Source: Hyphomicrobiales bacterium (GTDB taxonomy: Bacteria; Pseudomonadota; Alphaproteobacteria; Rhizobiales; Rhizobiaceae). From it: a stretch of 64,000 nucleotides of DNA. Positions 45,863 to 54,979 of this stretch are shown here, piece by piece (position 1 is the first letter of the stretch; each line of letters opens with the position of its first letter). A program made the position numbers and the translations under genes. The DNA lies in NCBI GenBank assembly GCA_900473915.1, contig UCNG01000002.1, forward strand, positions 191,078 to 255,077, given 5' to 3'. The notes under the pieces are model-generated. The model searched no databases and was not told the DNA's origin. It saw nothing but the letters and a program-made list of their open reading frames with translations.

Positions 45863-46537
45863 CTAACGCAGGCGCTTCGGACGCGCTTCCACCAGTTCGC
45901 CAGCCAGGCGACGATCCAGATATTCGGCGCAATCCTCAATCAGCTCATCGCCCTGACCGCTGAAGAAGTGGTTCGCACCGGCGATCGTGGTCTGGGTGAT
46001 CGTGATGCCCTTCTGTGTCTTCAGCTTGTCGACCAGAGCCTGCACGTCCTTCGGCGGCGCAACCTTGTCGTTATCGCCATGGATGATGAGACCGGACGAA
46101 GGGCAGGGCGCCAGGAAGGAGAAATCATAGGTGTTTGGCTGCGGTGCGACTGAAATGAACCCTTCGATTTCCGGGCGGCGCATCAAAAGCTGCATGCCGA
46201 TCCAGGCGCCGAACGAATAACCGGCAACCCAGCAATTCTTGGAATCCGGGTGAAGCGCCTGCACCCAATCGAGCGCGCTTGCTGCATCCGACAATTCGCC
46301 AGCGCCATGGTCGAATTCGCCCTGGCTGCGGCCGATCCCGCGGAAATTGAAGCGCAATGTGGTAAAGCCGCGCTGCTGGAACATATAGAAAAGATCATAG
46401 ACGATCTTGTTGTTCATCGTGCCGCCGAACTGCGGATGCGGATGCAGGATGAGCGCGATCGGAGCATTCTTTTCTTTGGAAGGCTGATAGCGACCTTCAA
46501 GGCGTCCGGCTGGGCCGTTGAAAATGACTTCTGGCAT
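45863..46537 (-). CDS. Alpha/beta hydrolase
   Basis: A 224-residue serine hydrolase: nucleophile Ser108 in VAGYSFGAWIGM, acid in IIHGDNDKVAPP and base His in GANHFFSGQ. HPHPQFGGTMNNKIV near residue 35 is the oxyanion strand typical of the dienelactone-hydrolase-like group. The substrate is unknown. It is divergent from the suf operon, with a 195-base gap between start codons. Confidence 0.88.
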   Translation of the reverse strand: MPEVIFNGPAGRLEGRYQPSKEKNAPIALILHPHPQFGGTMNNKIVYDLFYMFQQRGFTTLRFNFRGIGRSQGEFDHGAGELSDAASALDWVQALHPDSKNCWVAGYSFGAWIGMQLLMRRPEIEGFISVAPQPNTYDFSFLAPCPSSGLIIHGDNDKVAPPKDVQALVDKLKTQKGITITQTTIAGANHFFSGQGDELIEDCAEYLDRRLAGELVEARPKRLR

Positions 46538-46632
46538 GTGTACTCCGCTCGTAACGGGAAGGCCGGACTTCAGCGGCGAAACTTGACGTCTTAGGATGCC
46601 GCTTCTAGAACCGGTTTGAAATTTCGACAGAC

Positions 46633-46647
46633 TGAAAGCGAGTTTCA
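46633..46647 (+). promoter_or_regulatory. Candidate iron-responsive operator (IRO, RirA-type)
   Basis: TGAAAGCGAGTTTCA has the TGA-N9-TCA form of the IRO box, bound by the iron-sulfur repressor RirA in rhizobia and relatives. It lies 86 bases before the first SUF gene. A second palindrome (46671-46696, TTTTCTTGA...TCAAGAAAA) lies downstream of it. Confidence 0.55.
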
Positions 46648-46670
46648 GTTCCTATGGGGGCTTAATAGGC

Positions 46671-46696
46671 TTTTCTTGATTGAAAATTCAAGAAAA
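46671..46696. repeat. Palindrome upstream of the suf operon
   Basis: TTTTCTTGA (46671-46679) and TCAAGAAAA (46688-46696), perfect 9-bp arms with an 8-base centre. Its place between the IRO candidate and the GTG start suggests an operator or a leader hairpin. Confidence 0.5.
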
Positions 46697-46732
46697 TTGC
46701 GCTTCCAGAATTTTGTTTAGGAGATAGGTACG

Positions 46733-47893
46733 GTGAACGGGAGCGGCAAGAGGCTCTATCTGGATTATAATGCCAGCGCTCCGTTGCTCGACGAGGCGCG
46801 GGATGCAGTCATCAACGCGCTTGGCGTTACCGGCAATCCATCCTCCGTGCATCGTGAAGGCCGCGCCGCGCGCGCCCTCGTTGAAGCTGCGCGCCGCAGT
46901 GTGGCGGCACTTGTCAACGCACGCCCGGACCATGTTTTCTTCACATCTGGAGCAACGGAAGCTGCTTCCACGCTGCTGACCCCGCACTACATGATGGGGC
47001 GTTCCCCTGTCCGCCTTTCGCATCTCTATGTAAGCGGCACGGAACACCCTTGCATGTTGGCTGGTGGTCAGTTTGCAGCGCAGGATGTCACCGTTCTGCC
47101 TGTGGACGAAAACGGTATCGTGCGATTCGAAAGCTTGAAATCCGCGCTTGCCGGTCACGACAAAAGTCAGGGGCTGCCGCTTGTCGCGATACAGGCGGCC
47201 AATAATGAAACGGGCATTATCCAGCCGATAGCGGAAATCGCCGCCATCGTGAAGGCTGCCGGAGGCGTTTATATCGTCGATGCGGTTCAGGCTGCAGGGC
47301 GGATTAAATTAGACATTACAAATAATTGCGGGGATTATCTCATAATCTCCTCGCACAAGATTGGCGGGCCAAAGGGTGTCGGCGCTGTAATCGCCATTTC
47401 CGATCTCATGATGCCGCGTGCGCTTGTTCGCGGTGGCGGTCAGGAGAAAGGACATAGAGCGGGAACCGAAGCCCTGCCGCTGATTGCCGGTTTTGGGGCC
47501 GCTGCTGATGCCGCCAAAGCGCGGCTGGACGGCGATGGCTGGTCTCCGGCAATGCGAGACAGGCTGGAATCGGGGCTGGAGGTAATCGCCCCGGACGCTG
47601 TGATCTATGGCAAGGCGGTCGACAGACTGCCGAACACGACTTTCTTTTCCCTTGAAGGACAAAAGGCCGAAACGGTTCAAATAGCCTTTGATCTTGGTGG
47701 AATAGCTCTTTCGGCCGGATCCGCCTGCTCGTCTGGCAAAGTCGGCCCCAGCCATGTTCTGTCGGCAATGGGGTACGCAGATAATCTCGGAGCAATCCGC
47801 GTATCGCTTGAGCCAACGGCAACGCCCGATGAGGTCGACGCGTTTCTCGACGTGTTCCGCAAAATTATCGCGCGCCGTGCCGGAAAAGCTTGA
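46733..47893 (+). CDS. NifS/IscS-type (class I) cysteine desulfurase
   Basis: First gene of the SUF operon; removes sulfur from cysteine for Fe-S clusters. The 386-residue protein starts at GTG behind TTAGGAGATAGG. It has LYLDYNASAPLLDEARD, TSGATEAASTLL, PLP Lys209 in SSHKIGGPKGVGA, and catalytic Cys332 in SAGSACSSGKVGPS. The long-loop class I form differs from the class II SufS later in the operon. A 253-base gap before sufB may hold a further promoter or processing site. Confidence 0.92.
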   Translation: MNGSGKRLYLDYNASAPLLDEARDAVINALGVTGNPSSVHREGRAARALVEAARRSVAALVNARPDHVFFTSGATEAASTLLTPHYMMGRSPVRLSHLYVSGTEHPCMLAGGQFAAQDVTVLPVDENGIVRFESLKSALAGHDKSQGLPLVAIQAANNETGIIQPIAEIAAIVKAAGGVYIVDAVQAAGRIKLDITNNCGDYLIISSHKIGGPKGVGAVIAISDLMMPRALVRGGGQEKGHRAGTEALPLIAGFGAAADAAKARLDGDGWSPAMRDRLESGLEVIAPDAVIYGKAVDRLPNTTFFSLEGQKAETVQIAFDLGGIALSAGSACSSGKVGPSHVLSAMGYADNLGAIRVSLEPTATPDEVDAFLDVFRKIIARRAGKA

Positions 47894-48146
47894 TCTTGAA
47901 TTGAAGGCGCGGCTCCGGAGCGAGAACGCTGTTTTCCTGAAAACCTTGTTTCAACGACGTTTTTTATAAGTTGATTATTTTTATCGGCATTTTTTAGGGC
48001 AAATTTGAACCCGGCGCTTGAAATTCAGTTTAGAGAGGTTTTAAAGAAGGGGCACGCACACTATATTGAGGTGGTATTGTTCAAGACATATCACCTTGAC
48101 GTTTGCAACTGTCGGGCCTTGACCCCGACGAGGATGGAGAACGCCA

Positions 48147-49670
48147 ATGCCTGCAGTGCAGGAGACCATTGATCAGGTCCGCGGCCTTGACGTGGACCAG
48201 TACAAGTATGGCTTCGAAACGACGATCGAAGCCGAGAAAGCCCCCAAGGGCCTGAACGAAGACATCATTCGCTTCATTTCCGCCAAGAAGAACGAGCCGG
48301 AATGGATGCTGGAATGGCGTTTGAAGGCTTATGAACGCTGGCTCACCATGGAAGAGCCGACCTGGGCGCGTGTGGATTATCCGAAGATCGATTTCCAGGA
48401 CGCCTATTACTACGCGGCCCCGAAAAATCAGTCCGGCCCGAAGTCGCTCGATGAAGTCGATCCCGAACTGCTGAAGACCTACGAAAAACTCGGCATTCCG
48501 CTGCGCGAGCAGGAAATTCTTGCTGGTGTGCGCAAGCAGGGCGAGCCGAGCGAGATCGACGGCAATCCGTCGGACAATGTTTATGCGTCCGGTCGTGTCG
48601 CCGTTGATGCCGTGTTCGACAGCGTGTCGGTTGTGACAACCTTCAAGGAAGAACTCGCCAAAGCGGGCGTGATCTTCTGCTCGATTTCGGAAGCGATCCG
48701 CGAGCATCCTGAACTGGTGCAGAAGTATCTGGCGTCGGTCGTTCCGGTGTCGGACAACTATTATGCGACGCTGAATTCGGCTGTCTTCACGGATGGGTCG
48801 TTTGTCTACGTTCCAAAGGGCGTTCGTTGCCCGATGGAGCTTTCGACCTACTTCCGCATCAACGAGAAAAACACCGGCCAGTTCGAGCGCACGCTCATCA
48901 TCGCCGATGAAGGCGCTTATGTTTCCTATCTGGAAGGCTGCACCGCGCCGCAGCGCGACGAAAATCAGCTGCACGCGGCTGTCGTTGAGCTGATTGCCCT
49001 CGAAAACGCCGAAATTAAGTACTCGACGGTCCAGAACTGGTTCCCAGGCGACAAGGACGGCAAGGGCGGCATCTACAACTTCGTCACCAAGCGTGGCGAT
49101 TGCCGTGGCGATAATTCCAAGATTTCGTGGACGCAGGTGGAAACTGGCTCCGCACTCACCTGGAAATATCCGTCCTGCATCCTGCGTGGCGACAATTCGC
49201 GCGGCGAGTTCTATTCGATTGCCGTTTCGAACGGTCATCAGCAGATCGACTCGGGCACCAAGATGCTGCACCTCGGCAAAAACACGTCCAGCCGCATCAT
49301 CTCGAAGGGTATTTCGGCTGGCAAGTCGAACAACACCTATCGCGGACAGGTTTCGGCTCATCGCAAGGCCGAGAATGCCCGTAACTTTACCCAGTGCGAC
49401 TCGCTCCTGATCGGCAATGACTGCGGCGCGCATACGGTGCCGTATATCGAGGCGAAAAACGCCACGGCGCAGTTCGAACACGAGGCGACCACCTCCAAGA
49501 TTTCGGAAGACCAGCTGTTCTACGTGATGCAGCGCGGCATTCCGGAGGAGGAGGCCATCGCTCTCATCGTCAATGGCTTCGTGAAGGAAGTCATTCAGGA
49601 ACTGCCGATGGAGTTTGCCGTGGAAGCCCAGAAGCTTATCGGTATTTCGCTTGAGGGCAGCGTCGGTTAA
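48147..49670 (+). CDS. sufB: Fe-S cluster assembly protein SufB
   Basis: SufB is the scaffold of the SufBC2D complex on which Fe-S clusters form. The 507-residue protein contains the core [50 protein letters not shown]-like ([20 protein letters not shown]), [12 protein letters not shown] and QMQ-type C-terminus ([17 protein letters not shown]). Cys and His residues in ECDSLL-type segment ([20 protein letters not shown]) are the conserved cluster region. AGGATGGAG precedes the ATG. sufC follows after 74 bases. Confidence 0.98.
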   Translation: MPAVQETIDQVRGLDVDQYKYGFETTIEAEKAPKGLNEDIIRFISAKKNEPEWMLEWRLKAYERWLTMEEPTWARVDYPKIDFQDAYYYAAPKNQSGPKSLDEVDPELLKTYEKLGIPLREQEILAGVRKQGEPSEIDGNPSDNVYASGRVAVDAVFDSVSVVTTFKEELAKAGVIFCSISEAIREHPELVQKYLASVVPVSDNYYATLNSAVFTDGSFVYVPKGVRCPMELSTYFRINEKNTGQFERTLIIADEGAYVSYLEGCTAPQRDENQLHAAVVELIALENAEIKYSTVQNWFPGDKDGKGGIYNFVTKRGDCRGDNSKISWTQVETGSALTWKYPSCILRGDNSRGEFYSIAVSNGHQQIDSGTKMLHLGKNTSSRIISKGISAGKSNNTYRGQVSAHRKAENARNFTQCDSLLIGNDCGAHTVPYIEAKNATAQFEHEATTSKISEDQLFYVMQRGIPEEEAIALIVNGFVKEVIQELPMEFAVEAQKLIGISLEGSVG

Positions 49671-49744
49671 CCGACGCGCCCCTTCCATCTCGCATCAGAT
49701 TTTCTGGCCAGCCTTTTCCTGGCATTAGAACAAGGTTTACATTC

Positions 49745-50500
49745 ATGCTTGAGATCAAGAACCTCCATGCAAAGATCGCTGACACGGATACCGAAATCAT
49801 CCGTGGCCTGAACCTCACCGTGAACAAGGGTGAAGTTGCAGCGATCATGGGTCCGAACGGTTCGGGCAAGTCGACGCTTTCCTATATTCTCGCCGGTCGT
49901 GAAGACTATGAAGTCACCGAAGGCGACATTCTCTATAACGGCGAGTCGATCCTCGAGCTCGACCCGGCAGAACGCGCCGCCAAGGGCATCTTCCTGGCAT
50001 TCCAGTACCCGATGGAAATTCCGGGCGTTGCCACGATGGAATTCCTGAAGGTTGCGATGAACAGCCAGCGCAAGGCGCGCGGCGAGCCGGAACTGAAGAT
50101 TCCGGAATTCATCAAGCGCGTGAAGGACGCCGCCGGCGGCCTTAACATCGACATGAACATGCTCAAGCGCCCGCTTAACGTCGGCTTCTCCGGCGGCGAA
50201 AAGAAGCGCGCTGAAATTCTTCAGATGCAGCTTCTGGAACCGAGCCTCTGCGTCCTCGACGAAACCGATTCCGGTCTCGACATCGATGCGCTGAAGATCG
50301 TTTCGGAAGGCGTGAACGCCCTGCGTTCGCCGGATCGCGCCGTGGTCGTCATTACGCACTATCAGCGTCTGCTCGAACACATCGTTCCAGATAGCGTGCA
50401 CGTGCTGTACAAGGGCCAGGTCATCAAGTCCGGCGACAAGAGCCTCGCGTTGCACCTTGAAGAAAATGGTTATGCCGACGTAATCGGCGAAGCTGCCTGA
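49745..50500 (+). CDS. sufC: Fe-S cluster assembly ATPase SufC
   Basis: ABC-type ATPase that drives the SufBCD machine. The 251-residue protein has Walker A GPNGSGKST with Lys42, the Q-loop in FLAFQYPMEIPGV, the signature FSGGEKKRAEIL and Walker B LCVLDETDSGLD. It is a soluble ABC subunit, no membrane domain. sufD starts 13 bases later, preceded by AGGAGGG. Confidence 0.98.
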   Translation: MLEIKNLHAKIADTDTEIIRGLNLTVNKGEVAAIMGPNGSGKSTLSYILAGREDYEVTEGDILYNGESILELDPAERAAKGIFLAFQYPMEIPGVATMEFLKVAMNSQRKARGEPELKIPEFIKRVKDAAGGLNIDMNMLKRPLNVGFSGGEKKRAEILQMQLLEPSLCVLDETDSGLDIDALKIVSEGVNALRSPDRAVVVITHYQRLLEHIVPDSVHVLYKGQVIKSGDKSLALHLEENGYADVIGEAA

Positions 50501-50513
50501 GGAGGGTTGGATC

Positions 50514-51791
50514 ATGAATATCCAGACCGCCCCAGCTTCCAAGCCGCGAACGCCGGCTGAAAGCGCGCTGATCGACAGCTTTGCCGACCGTATGGGCGAC
50601 CTGCCGGGCAATGGAGATGTTGTCGTTGCACGTGATGCGGCGCTTGAATCGCTCAAGGAAAACGGCATTCCGTCACGCCGCGTCGAAAGCTGGCACTACA
50701 CGGATTTCCGTACGCTTCTGAAAGGCGTGGCTCCCTTCGACACTTCAGCGGGAACGCAGGCGTTGCCTGCGCTCATCGCAGGGTCGTCGATCGTTGCCGC
50801 AAGCAATGGCGTTGCGCTTGGTGCGAATGCGCCGGAAGGCGTGTCGCTGACGCCAGTCCGCGAAGCGCTGGCTGATGGCTCGCTCGTCACCCAGCTTCGG
50901 TCGCGCGGCTTCGACGATACGATCGGCCAGATCAATGCTGCCTATGTCAGCGATGGCTGGATGGTTTCGATTGCCGATGGCACCGAACTGGTGGCTCCGC
51001 TGGAGCTCCAGAATATCCAGAAGGCCGGACAGGGACACACACGTTTCCCGGTTCGCATTGGAGCTAATGTCAAGGCGACCATCGTGGAACGCCAGAATGG
51101 CGGCGAAGGCGATGCCTTCTCCACGTCTGTCAACCACGTGACCGTTGGTGACGGCGCCGAGATTCTCTGGGTTATCCTGCGTGATTTCGGTCAGGCAACG
51201 CAGCTTTCGCAGTTCAATGCGACGATGGGCAAGGGCTCCCGCCTGACGCTTTACGTCATCAATGCGGGCGGCAAGCTGGTCCGTCAGGAAGTACACGTCA
51301 ACGTTGCCGGAGAAGATTCCGACTTCGAACTTCGCGGCCTCAATCTGCTGGCTGACGACAGCCATACTGACGTCACCATGACGGTGGGCCATCTGGTGGA
51401 GAACACCCGTTCGACCGAAATCGTCCGCAATGTGGTCAAGGACCGTGCGCGCGGTGTCTTTCAGGGCATGATCCGCGTTGCGCAGATCGCTCAGAAGACC
51501 GATGCCCGCATGGCCTGCAACACGTTGCTGCTATCGGACGATGGCGAATTCGATGCCAAGCCGGAACTCGAAATCTTCGCGGATGATGTGGCCTGCGGCC
51601 ATGGCGCGACGGTTACGGAACTGTCGAAGGACTATCTGTTCTATCTGATGGCCCGCGGTATTCCGGAAAACGAGGCTCGTGGCCTGCTGATCAAGGCTTT
51701 CATCGCCGAGATTATCGAAGAGCTGGAAGACGAAACGCTGGTTGAGGCACTGGAAGAAGTGCTGTCCAACTGGCTCGCCAGCCATGCCTGA
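50514..51791 (+). CDS. sufD: Fe-S cluster assembly protein SufD
   Basis: SufD pairs with SufB to form the scaffold heterodimer. The 425-residue protein has ESWHYTDFRTLLKGVAPFD near the N-terminus, the beta-helix core (VHVNVAGEDSDFELRGLNLL, HTDVTMTVGHLVENTRSTEI) and the C-terminal FADDVACGHGATVTELSKDY and ARGIPENEARGLLIKAF. Conserved Cys and His in VACGHGAT are at the SufB-SufD interface. A strong hairpin follows before sufS. Confidence 0.96.
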   Translation: MNIQTAPASKPRTPAESALIDSFADRMGDLPGNGDVVVARDAALESLKENGIPSRRVESWHYTDFRTLLKGVAPFDTSAGTQALPALIAGSSIVAASNGVALGANAPEGVSLTPVREALADGSLVTQLRSRGFDDTIGQINAAYVSDGWMVSIADGTELVAPLELQNIQKAGQGHTRFPVRIGANVKATIVERQNGGEGDAFSTSVNHVTVGDGAEILWVILRDFGQATQLSQFNATMGKGSRLTLYVINAGGKLVRQEVHVNVAGEDSDFELRGLNLLADDSHTDVTMTVGHLVENTRSTEIVRNVVKDRARGVFQGMIRVAQIAQKTDARMACNTLLLSDDGEFDAKPELEIFADDVACGHGATVTELSKDYLFYLMARGIPENEARGLLIKAFIAEIIEELEDETLVEALEEVLSNWLASHA

Positions 51792-51800
51792 TTGATTGAG

Positions 51801-51830
51801 GCGGAGCGTTTGAATGCGCTCCGCCTTTTC
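51801..51830 (+). terminator. Intra-operon terminator between sufD and sufS
   Basis: GGCGGAGCG (51801-51809) pairs with CGCTCCGCC (51818-51826) over 8 bases, followed by TTTTCC. It is a full rho-independent structure inside the suf operon, 27 bases before the sufS ATG, and could lower expression of sufS and the DUF59 gene relative to sufBCD. Confidence 0.8.
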
Positions 51831-51856
51831 CTGCCGGAACGGCAAGAGGAACGATC

Positions 51857-53101
51857 ATGGACCAGAAGAATCCGCTGATTGCGGCTTATGACGTCGAGGC
51901 GATCCGCCGGGACTTTCCGATTCTTTCGCGAGAAGTGCACGGCAAGCCGCTCGTCTATCTCGACAATGGCGCATCGGCACAGAAGCCACAGAGCGTCATC
52001 GACGCGGTTACTCACGCTTATTCCAACGAATATGCCAATGTTCATCGCGGCCTGCATTTCCTGTCGAATGCGGCAACGGACGCTTATGAAAAATCGCGCG
52101 AGACGGTGCGCCGCTTCCTGAACGCCGGTTCGGTCGACGAAATCGTCTTCACGAAGAATGCGACAGAGGCGATCAACACTGTCGCCTATGGCTATGGTAT
52201 GCCGCATATCGGTGAGGGGGATGAAATCCTCCTGTCGATCATGGAGCATCACTCCAACATCGTGCCGTGGCATTTCATCCGTGAAAGGCAGGGCGCGAAG
52301 CTCGTCTTCGCGCCGGTGGACGATGAAGGCATCTTCCATATCGAAGAATTCGAGAAGCGCCTGACGGAGCGGACCAAGCTTGTCGCGATCACGCATATGT
52401 CGAATGCGCTTGGAACGGTGACGCCGATCAAGAAGATTGTTGAACTTGCCCATGCGCGCGGCATTCCGGTGCTGGTCGATGGCAGTCAGGGCGCTGTGCA
52501 CCTGCCTGTCGATGTGCAGGATCTGGGCTGCGATTGGTATGTTTTTACCGGCCACAAGGTCTACGGCCCATCCGGCATCGGCGTGCTCTATGGTCGCGCG
52601 GAAATGCTGGAAAAGATGCGGCCCTTCCAGGGCGGCGGTGAAATGATTGAGGAGGTGACGGAAGAAAACGTCACCTATAATCATCCGCCGCACCGTTTCG
52701 AGGCCGGTACGCCGCCAATCGTTCAGGCGATTGGGCTGGGTGCTGCACTTGAATATATGGAAAAGATCGGCCGTCACGCGATCCTCGCCCATGAGGAAGA
52801 CCTGCGCGATTATGCGCATGAACAGCTCGGACGCATCAACAGCTTGCGCATTTTCGGCAATGCGCCGGGCAAGGGAGCGATCATTTCTTTCGCGCTCGAG
52901 GGAATTCATGCCCATGACGTGTCGATGGTGATCGACCGCGCCGGGGTTGCGGTTCGTGCGGGAACGCATTGTGCGCAGCCGCTCTTGAAACGCTTCGGCG
53001 TCACCTCTACATGCCGTGCATCCTTCGCCCTGTATAATACCCGCGCTGAAGTGGATGCATTGGCGGAAGCCTTGGAAAAGGCAAGGAAGTTTTTCGGATG
53101 A
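51857..53101 (+). CDS. sufS: Class II cysteine desulfurase SufS
   Basis: The PLP enzyme that supplies persulfide sulfur to SufU/E or SufB. The 414-residue protein has YLDNGASAQKPQSVIDAV, FTKNATEAINTV, EHHSNIVPWHFI, PLP Lys234 in FTGHKVYGPSGIGVLYGR, and catalytic Cys372 in RAGTHCAQPLLKRFG, the class II loop. It lies behind an intra-operon terminator and overlaps the DUF59 gene by 4 bases (GGATGACC: the stop TGA and start ATG overlap). Confidence 0.97.
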   Translation: MDQKNPLIAAYDVEAIRRDFPILSREVHGKPLVYLDNGASAQKPQSVIDAVTHAYSNEYANVHRGLHFLSNAATDAYEKSRETVRRFLNAGSVDEIVFTKNATEAINTVAYGYGMPHIGEGDEILLSIMEHHSNIVPWHFIRERQGAKLVFAPVDDEGIFHIEEFEKRLTERTKLVAITHMSNALGTVTPIKKIVELAHARGIPVLVDGSQGAVHLPVDVQDLGCDWYVFTGHKVYGPSGIGVLYGRAEMLEKMRPFQGGGEMIEEVTEENVTYNHPPHRFEAGTPPIVQAIGLGAALEYMEKIGRHAILAHEEDLRDYAHEQLGRINSLRIFGNAPGKGAIISFALEGIHAHDVSMVIDRAGVAVRAGTHCAQPLLKRFGVTSTCRASFALYNTRAEVDALAEALEKARKFFG

Positions 53102-53508
53102 CCGATATGGAACAGAAAGTTCAGGACAAAGCCGATACAGAGGTTGCGGAACAGACCGCAGCCGGTTCGGTATTTTCGGCGTCTGCCATCCCGCAGGAAG
53201 AACTTCTGCGCATGACGGATGACATCATCGCGGCGTTGAAGACGGTATATGATCCCGAGATTCCAGCCGATATTTACGAACTCGGTCTTGTCTACAAGAT
53301 CGATATTGAAGACGATCGCACTGTGAAAATCGAAATGACATTGACTGCACCCGGCTGCCCTGTTGCGGGCGAGATGCCGGGCTGGGTAGAGAACGCGGTC
53401 GGTGCGGTTGAAGGCGTTTCGATGGTGGAAGTTACGATGACGTTCGATCCGCCATGGACGCCGGATCGTATGTCCGAAGAAGCGCAAGTAGCTGTCGGCT
53501 GGTATTGA
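53098..53508 (+). CDS. sufT: SufT-type DUF59/MIP18 Fe-S assembly protein
   Basis: The 136-residue protein has a disordered N-terminal 35 residues and a DUF59 domain: YDPEIPADIYELGLVYKIDI, TLTAPGCPVAGEMP with the conserved Cys, and VTMTFDPPWTPDRMSEEA. DUF59 proteins (SufT, Paa D, MIP18) help mature or transfer Fe-S clusters. It overlaps sufS by 4 bases and is the last gene of the operon; a terminator follows. Confidence 0.93.
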   Translation: MTDMEQKVQDKADTEVAEQTAAGSVFSASAIPQEELLRMTDDIIAALKTVYDPEIPADIYELGLVYKIDIEDDRTVKIEMTLTAPGCPVAGEMPGWVENAVGAVEGVSMVEVTMTFDPPWTPDRMSEEAQVAVGWY

Positions 53509-53520
53509 TCAATCCATGTA

Positions 53521-53548
53521 AATGCGGCTCTTCGGGCCGCATTTTTGA
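53521..53548 (+). terminator. Terminator of the suf operon
   Basis: AATGCGGC (53521-53528) pairs with GCCGCATT (53536-53543) over TCTTCGG, followed by TTTGATT. Confidence 0.88.
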
Positions 53549-53680
53549 TTCTCGCTAAATGCGCCATCCATGATTTACCCGAATCCCTGCAATCTTCTGG
53601 AAATCCGGTCAATGAGTTGCGGACTAGACCAGACCATCGCGTCAGGCTATTACGCTAGTTCTTTGTTTTTTGGATGATTT

Positions 53681-53756
<76 letters not shown>

Positions 53757-53908
53757 ACTCGCGTCCGATTAGCACAAATGCAGCGACTGTAAAACGAAAA
53801 TTCATCGCCAGCAGGTCATGGCAACCGGGTTTTTCATGTGATAGCCAATAGCGAGTTGGGGAAATAGTGGCAACCTTGTCAAGGTGGGCCGGATTCGGGA
53901 CTGTTACT

Positions 53909-54682
53909 ATGGAAGATAAATCGCTCGCGCTTCATTTTCTGTCATCAGGAACCGAAGAATCACTTGTTGCCCAAAAGGAACTCGTAGCCCGTTATGGTCA
54001 TGTGGCCGCCGAAGATGCTGATATCATCGTCGCGCTTGGCGGTGACGGAACAATGCTGCAGGCGCTTCGCGATTTCATGAACAGTGGCAAGCCGATTTAC
54101 GGAATGAACCGCGGTTCGGTCGGCTTTCTGATGAATGAATTCAGCGTGGACGATCTTCCCGAACGCATTCTTGCCGCACAGATGGAAACCATTCGCCCGC
54201 TTGTCATGGTCGCGGAAACGGAATCCGGTCAATCGTTCGAAGCCCTGGCGATCAACGAAGTTTCCTTGTTCCGTCAATCCTATCAGGCTGCCAAGGTCAG
54301 GATAACAATCGACGGCAAGGTGCGGCTGGATGAACTTGTTTGCGATGGCGTTATGGTGGCGACGCCCGCAGGTTCCACCGCTTACAATCTCTCAGCGCAG
54401 GGACCCATTCTGCCGCTTGAGGCGCCGCTTCTGGCGCTGACCCCGGTCAGCCCGTTTCGCCCGCGTCGATGGGGTGGGGCGCTGTTGCCCAAGCACGTGA
54501 CTGTTCGCATGGATCTGCTGGAAACCGAAAAGCGTCCCGTCAACGCGGTCGCCGACAACAATGAAGTCAAATCGGTCCGCTCCGTCACGGTGCGGGAAGC
54601 GCCGAACAGCCAGGTCGCCATTCTATTTGATCGAAACCATTCATGGGATGAACGCATCCTCACGGAACAGTTCAGGCATTAG
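53909..54682 (+). CDS. nadK: NAD kinase
   Basis: Phosphorylates NAD to NADP. The 257-residue form starts [17 protein letters not shown] at 53909; the extension from 53867 is not family-like. Conserved parts are [18 protein letters not shown] (GGDG catalytic loop), [38 protein letters not shown] with the Asp and Gly-rich site, and [19 protein letters not shown]. It precedes the helicase by 297 bases of AT-rich spacer. Confidence 0.95.
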   Translation: MEDKSLALHFLSSGTEESLVAQKELVARYGHVAAEDADIIVALGGDGTMLQALRDFMNSGKPIYGMNRGSVGFLMNEFSVDDLPERILAAQMETIRPLVMVAETESGQSFEALAINEVSLFRQSYQAAKVRITIDGKVRLDELVCDGVMVATPAGSTAYNLSAQGPILPLEAPLLALTPVSPFRPRRWGGALLPKHVTVRMDLLETEKRPVNAVADNNEVKSVRSVTVREAPNSQVAILFDRNHSWDERILTEQFRH

Positions 54683-54825
54683 GCTCAGCAAAAGGGTGTG
54701 CGGCTTGAGCAGTGCCGATTGCTTTTTAGCTTTTGATAATTTGAATAAATTTGTTCATGTTCCACGTTGATTTCGATCGCAACAGCATGTTTGAAGCAAT
54801 TTAATATCTTTCGATGGTATTTTAG

Positions 54826-54854
54826 TTGACTTTTGCACGCTGTGGACGTAGGCG
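54826..54854 (+). promoter_or_regulatory. Candidate promoter of the helicase gene
   Basis: TTGACT (54826-54831), a 17-base spacer and TAGGCG (54849-54854) within an AT-rich stretch; it would give a leader of about 120 bases. The -10 match is poor. Confidence 0.25.
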
Positions 54855-54979
54855 ATGCTGCAAGAAAACGCATTTTGCGTTGCAGACGCCTTATTCTGCC
54901 TTGGTTCCTGCGCCCGATGACGCGGCTGCAACGACAGGATGGGTGGAAATCACTTCCAAACCAGAGAGCTGCGCCTCCA

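Noticed and set aside
48081-49688. 535-residue minus-strand frame over sufB
   Set aside because: Shadow of sufB, which has full conservation on the plus strand.
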